From: Chrysochromulina tobinii
Taxonomy: Eukaryota; Haptophyta; Prymnesiales; Chrysochromulinaceae
Length of the DNA stretch: 34,900 nucleotides
Assembly (NCBI GenBank): GCA_001275005.1
Contig: JWZX01002582.1
Coordinates: forward strand, 1-34,900
Reading direction: 5' to 3'
Made by a program: the position numbers and the translations under genes. Positions 31,645-34,900 of this stretch are shown piece after piece (the stretch's first letter is position 1; each line of letters starts with the position of its first letter). The notes beneath the pieces are model-generated. The model made no database searches, was not told where the DNA came from, and saw only the letters and a program-made list of their open reading frames with translations.

Positions 31645-33901
31645 TCAATAAAGCAAGGACGAGGTAGCCTCCTGCAAACAGCGAGCAGGGTCGCTCAGTA
31701 AGCAGAAGCGGTGCCGCGGCTCATCAAGGCGGAACTGCTGCTGCGAGTTGATCTCCTGCCCGTCGCGGCATGCCCAGACGCCATAGGTGAGGCGCGACGC
31801 GAAGAAGTCGATGCAGCGCTGCGCGTCCGATGCCAGCCGGAAGACCAACGCAGCCTCATCGTACGTCCAATGCTGGCGCGGCTCACTTGCGTTACACGGG
31901 CGCTCCTGCAGCGCGGAGAGAGCGCCGTCCGAGTGGAGGCACTCGAGGGAGTCAGGCAGCTGCAGCCGGAGCGGCGTGCCAAGCAGACCCTCCATGACGC
32001 ACACTGACGGGTTCACCGAGAGGCAATACCGTCCCATGTACCGATCGAAGAGGAATCGTTCATTCGGCGCTTGGCCAACGCACGGCCACGCACCGAGGGC
32101 TCCGCCACCGTCGAGCGTGAGCTCATCGCTGCCGCCGCCGCCGCTCAGCGCTGCCCGCAGCGCGTCGGCGCCGACGAAGGCCTGCGCCTGCGCCCCCCCC
32201 TCTGCCGCCTCCGCCTCCATGTGGCCTGCTTGGAACAGGTCCAGGCACAAGCCGGCGTCGATGGCGGGGCGGAACGTTGCCGTAGCTGAGTGGAAGATCC
32301 ATCGCTGAGACGCGTCGGCCGCCCGGCAGGCGGCACTGCGCACGCGTCGCTCACTGCCGGAAAACTGCAAGCACAGTGTGGGCTGCCAGGGGCGACGAAG
32401 TAGCACGTTGGATCCCGTGACGGCCTCCTGCACGCAAACTGAGGCTCTGCCTCGGCGCAGGCAGTACCTGATGAGGGAGGCCGCCACCATGCCTCAGCAT
32501 GCAATCGTGATGCACTCAGCAGGCAAGCGCCCGGGCTCGGCGCCCGCAGTACCGGCTCTGCAGCTGCCTATAGATGAAGCCATGATCGTTTGGTCGCGTA
32601 CTCGGACGGTCAGTCTCCCGCGCCTCCTCACGCTCGCAAGGCCAGACTGCAAAGGCCTGATCCTCCGCAGAGTAGTCGAGGCACTGCTCCGGTGCGCTCA
32701 CCGAGCGGAAGGCGGCGAGGGCGGGCTCGTAACGCCATCGCTGGGAGAGCCGCGTGTCATCACACGTGTGCCTCGAGAGTGGCGTCTGCGCCTCGTCCAA
32801 GCGCAAGCACGTCGCCTCGCCCGGCACACGCAGCTGCACGGCCTCATCCGCCTCGCCCGTCACCGTGCGCACGCACTTGTCGTGGTCCAGCAGGAGGCAG
32901 TAGCGTGCCGCCGGCGCGTCGTAGAAGAATTCGTCATTGGCCGCGTCGAAGCATGACCACACCCCAAAGTCGCGGAGGCTGGTGAAGTAGTCGACACACT
33001 GGGATGTGTCGCGCGCGTAGCGGAGCGTGCGCGTCGCGCCGTCCCATACGAAGCGCTGCTCGACTCGGTCAAAGTCGCACACCGCGCGCGCGAGGAGCTC
33101 GAGAGGCTCCTGGAAGCGCAGGCACGCGGCCTCGAGGCCGTTGCGCAGGAGCATCGGAGGGCCGTGCGGCGGCGGGGGCGATGCCAGGATGCGCATGGTC
33201 GCAAGCACGGGCACGCGATGCAGTCGGCTCGGCAGAGGGCTGCCGCCAGGGCCGCCGCCAGGGCCGCCGCCAGGGCCGCCGCCAGGGCCGCCGCCAGGGC
33301 CGCCGCCAGGGCCGCCGCCAGGACCGCCGCCAGGGTCGCCGCCAGAGCTGCCGCCAGGGCCGCCGCCGAGGCCTCCCGATTCGAGCGCGGCACCTGCGGC
33401 TGCGCGAGACAAATTTCCCTTCGTCAGCTTCTCGTATTCATAGACGTGAAGCGATGTGTTCCACACAGCTTGCTCCTCCTGCTCCTCCTGCTCCAAGGCG
33501 TCCTGCTTTTCTCGACGCTCTCTCTCTGCATTGAGCCGTTGGCGGCGCAATAAGATTGTGCGTGACCGCTCTTGAAGGCGATGGAAGCGATCCTGTAACC
33601 CTGCGAATCGTGCCGTGAGGTATTTACCACCGTCCTTGAATGTTTCGTCATCGCTGCTGCTCAGTGCCATGTGGCCTGCGAGGATCATGCACAGGCAGAT
33701 GCCGAAAGCCACAAGCGCAATAAGCCTGCAAGAAAGGTCTCGCGCGTCTCGTGACCGTGGCCTCAACGTGACCTCGTCGTCCGAGGTCTGCGACCGGGGT
33801 GTGGAGCGAGAGCCGACCGCCAGCCGTGAGAGGGGTCCAATACGGATGTGTGGCGAACGCTGCACCCAAGGAGGCGGGTCAGTGCTGCACCTTATCTTCA
33901 T
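31645..33901 (-). CDS. Type II membrane protein with beta-trefoil (ricin-B-like) lectin repeats, two exons
   Basis: Exons 33901-32553 and 32467-31645 join to 723 residues. A cytoplasmic-type N-terminus of about 58 residues is followed by a transmembrane segment (about 60-80, LIALVAFGICLCMILAG) and a coiled coil (about 98-148, Arg/Glu/Gln-rich). A Pro-Gly-Gly-Gly array at about 177-215 then acts as a spacer. The remaining residues form repeats with RYCL-x2-[DN]-x3-CV, Q-[RH]-W-x-[YF] and CLD-x-F ... GVW-x-C. These are hallmarks of trefoil lectin-type domains, with Cys pairs for disulphides. This fits a Golgi or cell-surface sugar-binding protein. An intron of the repeat family falls at residue 450 between YR and YC in one lectin repeat. 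No catalytic domain is seen. Confidence 0.75.
32468..32552 (-). other. Intron of lectin-like gene, GT-AG, repeat type (85 nt)
   Basis: On the minus strand the donor is CAGAGCCG|GTACTGCGG and the acceptor CCTCATCAG|GTACTGCCTG, phase 2. Intron start and following exon share GGTACTGC and GCGCCGAG at the same spacing, a decayed duplication. Inside is GATTGCATGCTG, a 12-mer also present in intron 2 of the SbcCD gene. Splicing joins QSR|YCLRRGR; without it the frame stops at 32516-32518. Confidence 0.82.
33238..33362 (-). repeat. Coding tandem repeat, Pro-Gly-Gly-Gly units
   Basis: Near-identical 12-nt units (GCCGCCGCCAGG on the plus strand) encode about ten PGGG units between the coiled coil and the lectin region. 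High nucleotide identity suggests recent expansion and probable length polymorphism. Confidence 0.85.
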
Positions 33902-34150
33902 CCATACGATGCCTCATGCGAGGTCAAGGGCCAGCATTTCTTGAGAAAAAACAAGGCGTATAAAATCTTTTCTGGAGCTGAAACCGAAACACAAAAATTG
34001 CAACATGTACATGTACGACGCAATACGCCTCTTTAGGCGCAGCATGACTCCAGGCACCCCAGCCGATTCGGGATTCATTTCGCTTCCTAAGTTATCTAAC
34101 CATCTCAACGAATATGTGGCGTCTCTTGGTGGAAGGAACCCAAACTTGAA

Positions 34151-34900
34151 CTATGTTACCTCGTCGTCCAGCGTCGCATAATCGTCGGTTTTTGTGGACC
34201 GTCGTGCGCGCAACGAAGCTGTCACCGCCAATGATGCGCTCACGACTGAAAGAACCGCAATGAGCAGCATCGCGCGTAACGTGGTGGTGGTGATCGCACC
34301 GAAGACGACTGCGACGATCGGCGGCGGAGCCGTCGGCGGGGGTCTGGGCGACGGAGGTGGAGGTGGTGGGGGAGCTGATGGTAGTGGCGAAGGTGGAGGT
34401 GGTGAGGGCGGTGGTGGCGACGGCGACGGCGGCGACGGCGGCGGTGGCGACGGCGGCGGAGAGGGCGGCGGTGAGGGAGGTGGTGAAGGCGGCGGTGAGG
34501 GAGGTGGCGGCGACGGCGGTGGTGGCGACGGCGGTGGTGGCGACGGCGGCGGAGAGGGCGTCGGTGAGGGAGGTGGTGAAGGCGGCGGTGAGGGAGGCGG
34601 CGGCAAGGGCGGGGTTGAGGGTGGCAGCGATGGTAATGGCGGCGAGGGTGGTGGAAGCGGCGGTCGTGATGGCGGAAGCTGTGGTGGCGGCGGTAGTGGT
34701 GGCTGCGGTTTTGGCGGTGACGACGGCGGCAGTGAGGGATGTGGTGAGGATGGTGGTCCAGGCGGCGCTGAGGGAGAAGGCGACGATGGCGGCGGTGATG
34801 GAGGTGCTGGTGGCGGCGGCTCTGGTGAGGGAGGCGGTGGCGACGGCGATGACAGTGGCGGCGATTCGGGCGGTGGCGGTGCTGCTGGTGGCGGCGGCGA
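34151..34900 (-). CDS. Proline-rich (HRGP/pherophorin-type) protein with C-terminal membrane anchor, partial
   Basis: The frame runs unbroken from the window edge to the stop at 34151-34153, giving 249 residues. Nearly 190 are PPSP, PPPSP and SPPP units, the classic hydroxyproline-rich wall protein pattern in algae; more degenerate units with Leu, Gln and Ala lie towards the window edge. A single transmembrane segment follows (about 25-30 residues, TTLRAMLLIAVLSVVSASLAV), then a short basic and acidic tail RARRSTKTDDYATLDDEVT. A type I surface protein with the proline rod outside is likely. The N-terminus and any globular domain lie beyond the window. TDDYATL could be a sorting or phosphorylation signal, but this is speculative. 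Confidence 0.8.
   Translation of the reverse strand, partial: SPPPPAAPPPPESPPLSSPSPPPPSPEPPPPAPPSPPPSSPSPSAPPGPPSSPHPSLPPSSPPKPQPPLPPPPQLPPSRPPLPPPSPPLPSLPPSTPPLPPPPSPPPSPPPSPTPSPPPSPPPPSPPPPSPPPPSPPPSPPPSPPPSPPPSPPPPSPPSPSPPPPSPPPPSPLPSAPPPPPPPSPRPPPTAPPPIVAVVFGAITTTTLRAMLLIAVLSVVSASLAVTASLRARRSTKTDDYATLDDEVT

Noticed and set aside
1..34900. tRNA, rRNA or snRNA genes
   Set aside because: I found no convincing B-box (GGTTCGANTCC), cloverleaf or rRNA-like stretch by eye in the intergenic regions; a covariance-model scan would be decisive.

Overview
The window looks like nuclear DNA of a GC-rich, unicellular, flagellated alga; a haptophyte or a pelagophyte-like stramenopile fits best. This is inferred from gene content and was not tested by a search. 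Evidence for a eukaryote: spliceosomal introns, a CDK, an inward-rectifier K+ channel, two flagellar microtubule-inner-protein candidates, a hydroxyproline-rich-type (PPSP) wall protein, a PP2C and a RING protein. Evidence for a plastid: a DUF3727 protein and a conserved algal protein of plastid type. I annotate 18 protein genes (the first and last are cut by the window), seven introns, and several repeats and palindromes.

Layout. 1-1111: end of a conserved algal gene and a secreted Gly/Met/Tyr-repeat protein. 1836-4692: divergent pair, DUF3727 protein (-) and RING protein (+). 5107-6375: Kir-type K+ channel. 7123-17507: five genes on + in a compact row: a single-chain SbcD-SbcC (Mre11-Rad50-like) fusion, a retropepsin-like protease, a methyltransferase-SAP protein, a PP2C-ankyrin protein and a PG-rich (STOP) flagellar-type protein. 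18678-20003 (-): FAM166/CIMIP2-like flagellar protein. 20462-23538: divergent CDK (-) and ANCHR-like zinc-finger protein (+). 23811-27317: divergent glycosyltransferase (-) and DUF4476-vWA protein (+). 27647-31134: ADP-ribosyltransferase with LRR-like, ankyrin and IQ regions. 31645-33901 (-): membrane protein with trefoil-lectin-like repeats. 34151-34900 (-): end of a proline-rich wall-type protein.

The main discovery candidate is a family of five short introns (77-139 nt) in three unrelated genes, two genes on the minus strand and one on the plus strand. Each sits between direct repeats of exon sequence. In three of them the repeat offset equals the intron length exactly. All five carry GATTGC in the sense orientation, usually inside CTGAT-like branch-point words that can be tandemly repeated. 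Donors are GT in three, GC in one and apparently GA in one. Removing them restores the protein frame in every case. They look like introner-type elements, or introns born by tandem duplication. A second candidate is the fused SbcD-SbcC nuclease/ATPase, which contains two of these introns.

Two pairs of neighbours may share a process: CDK with ANCHR-like (cell cycle and abscission) and STOP with FAM166-like (flagellar axoneme). The remaining neighbours look functionally unrelated, as is usual in a eukaryotic nuclear genome.
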